A stretch of 64,000 bases of DNA from the NCBI RefSeq assembly GCF_001040845.1, contig NZ_CP011941.1:701744-765743 (forward strand), in the 5' to 3' direction. The notes beneath the pieces are model-generated. The model searched no databases and was not told the DNA's origin. It saw only the letters and a program-made list of their open reading frames with translations. This document shows, in pieces, positions 63,752-64,000 of the stretch. Source of the DNA: Synechococcus sp. WH 8020. GTDB lineage: Bacteria; Cyanobacteriota; Cyanobacteriia; PCC-6307; Cyanobiaceae. The first letter of the stretch is position 1. Each line of letters begins with the position of its first letter. Position numbers and translations under genes: made by a program.

Positions 63752-64000
63752 CTAGGGTTCAAGTTCGATCCTGGTCACCCAGTGGCTGAATTCAGGGTCT
63801 CTTCCCTCCGTAATCGACACCAGGCGTTTTCTTAACGCATCCATCACCGGTCGGTTGGTCGGTAAGAGCGTGGATTCGAGTTGGCGAATCGGCGTGATTT
63901 TCGCCGCAGTTCCTGTCAGGAAAACTTCATCGGCGATACACAGTTCGGTTTTATCAACGGGGCGCTCGACCACCTGCAATCCCATGTGCTTGGCCAGCTC
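63752..64000 (-). CDS. ilvE: C-terminal part of branched-chain amino-acid aminotransferase (partial)
   Basis: The frame runs off the right edge and ends at TAG 63752-63754, leaving 82 residues of the C-terminus. The block ELCIADEVFLTGTAAKITPIRQ is the class-IV aminotransferase signature near the PLP phosphate site. The end lies 58 bp from the metH start, reading in the same direction, so the two could be transcribed together. Confidence 0.9.
   Translation of the reverse strand, partial: ELAKHMGLQVVERPVDKTELCIADEVFLTGTAAKITPIRQLESTLLPTNRPVMDALRKRLVSITEGRDPEFSHWVTRIELEP

Noticed and set aside
1-64000. CRISPR array, insertion sequence, prophage or secondary-metabolite cluster
   Set aside because: No tandem direct repeats with spacers, no transposase or integrase, no phage structural genes and no biosynthetic synthases were seen.

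Overview
The window reads as the chromosome of a marine picocyanobacterium, most likely a marine Synechococcus (subcluster 5.1). This is inferred from gene content: apcD (phycobilisome terminal emitter), psb30/ycf12, acsF, pxcA/CemA, ycf20, a CCB2/CCB4-like assembly factor, and many small proteins of families restricted to (marine) cyanobacteria (DUF3104, DUF2996, DUF6464, DUF4090, DUF3370). Coding is dense on both strands, with many 4-base start/stop overlaps. There is one tRNA, and I see no rRNA, CRISPR array, insertion sequence or prophage. No species can be assigned without a database search.

Layout. 1-3.0 kb: LPS-export genes (end of lptA, lptB, lptF) followed by ccsA for cytochrome c maturation. 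3.0-5.8 kb: an AT-rich, gene-poor accessory patch with several inverted repeats, a small CP12-tail-like protein, a DUF3104 protein and doubtful small ORFs. 5.8-10.7 kb: dnaK and small conserved genes including a TerC protein. 10.7-18.1 kb: a DEAD-box helicase, then fmt, tldE, tldD and acsF on the minus strand. 18.1-28.0 kb: ubiX, an RNase II-like protein with degenerate catalytic motifs, a split pair of UPF0016 cation transporters, psb30, a ClC channel, recJ, a CbbY-like phosphatase, ycf20, glycerate kinase and rpmF. 28.1-32.8 kb: ftsH and a UPF0182 membrane protein. 33-42 kb: a 2-Cys peroxiredoxin, tRNA-Met, an M23 peptidase, trmL, cobU, pxcA, a Psb32-like protein, TerB-like, CCB2/4-like, lptC and metG. 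42-51 kb: a Mo-nitro_C protein, an FAD oxidoreductase, a second RNase II with intact catalytic residues apparently starting at CTG, rpsR, rpmG, pheT and rlmD. 51-64 kb: apcD, a 0.8-kb gene-free stretch, an RHH/J-domain fusion, a DUF3370 secreted protein, a group-3-like sigma factor, an Ap4A phosphorylase, a SpoIID protein, an SDR, small conserved genes, metH and the 3' end of ilvE.

How the genes work together. Most of the window is housekeeping: outer-membrane LPS transport (lptA/B/F at the left, lptC at 40 kb), photosynthesis assembly and repair (ccsA, acsF, psb30, Psb32-like, CCB-like, apcD, pxcA, FtsH), photorespiration (glyK, probably the CbbY-like phosphatase for Calvin-cycle side products), B12 (cobU, metH), and translation (fmt, metG, pheT, rpsR, rpmG, rpmF, rlmD, trmL, tRNA-Met). 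I did not find a clearly new multi-gene system. The most unusual items are the RNase II-like protein that has lost catalytic residues while an intact paralogue sits 24 kb away, the conserved N-terminus of that intact paralogue lying upstream of any ATG/GTG/TTG, the orphan CP12-tail protein, a perfect 24-bp palindrome, and a DUF120-like protein in a bacterium.
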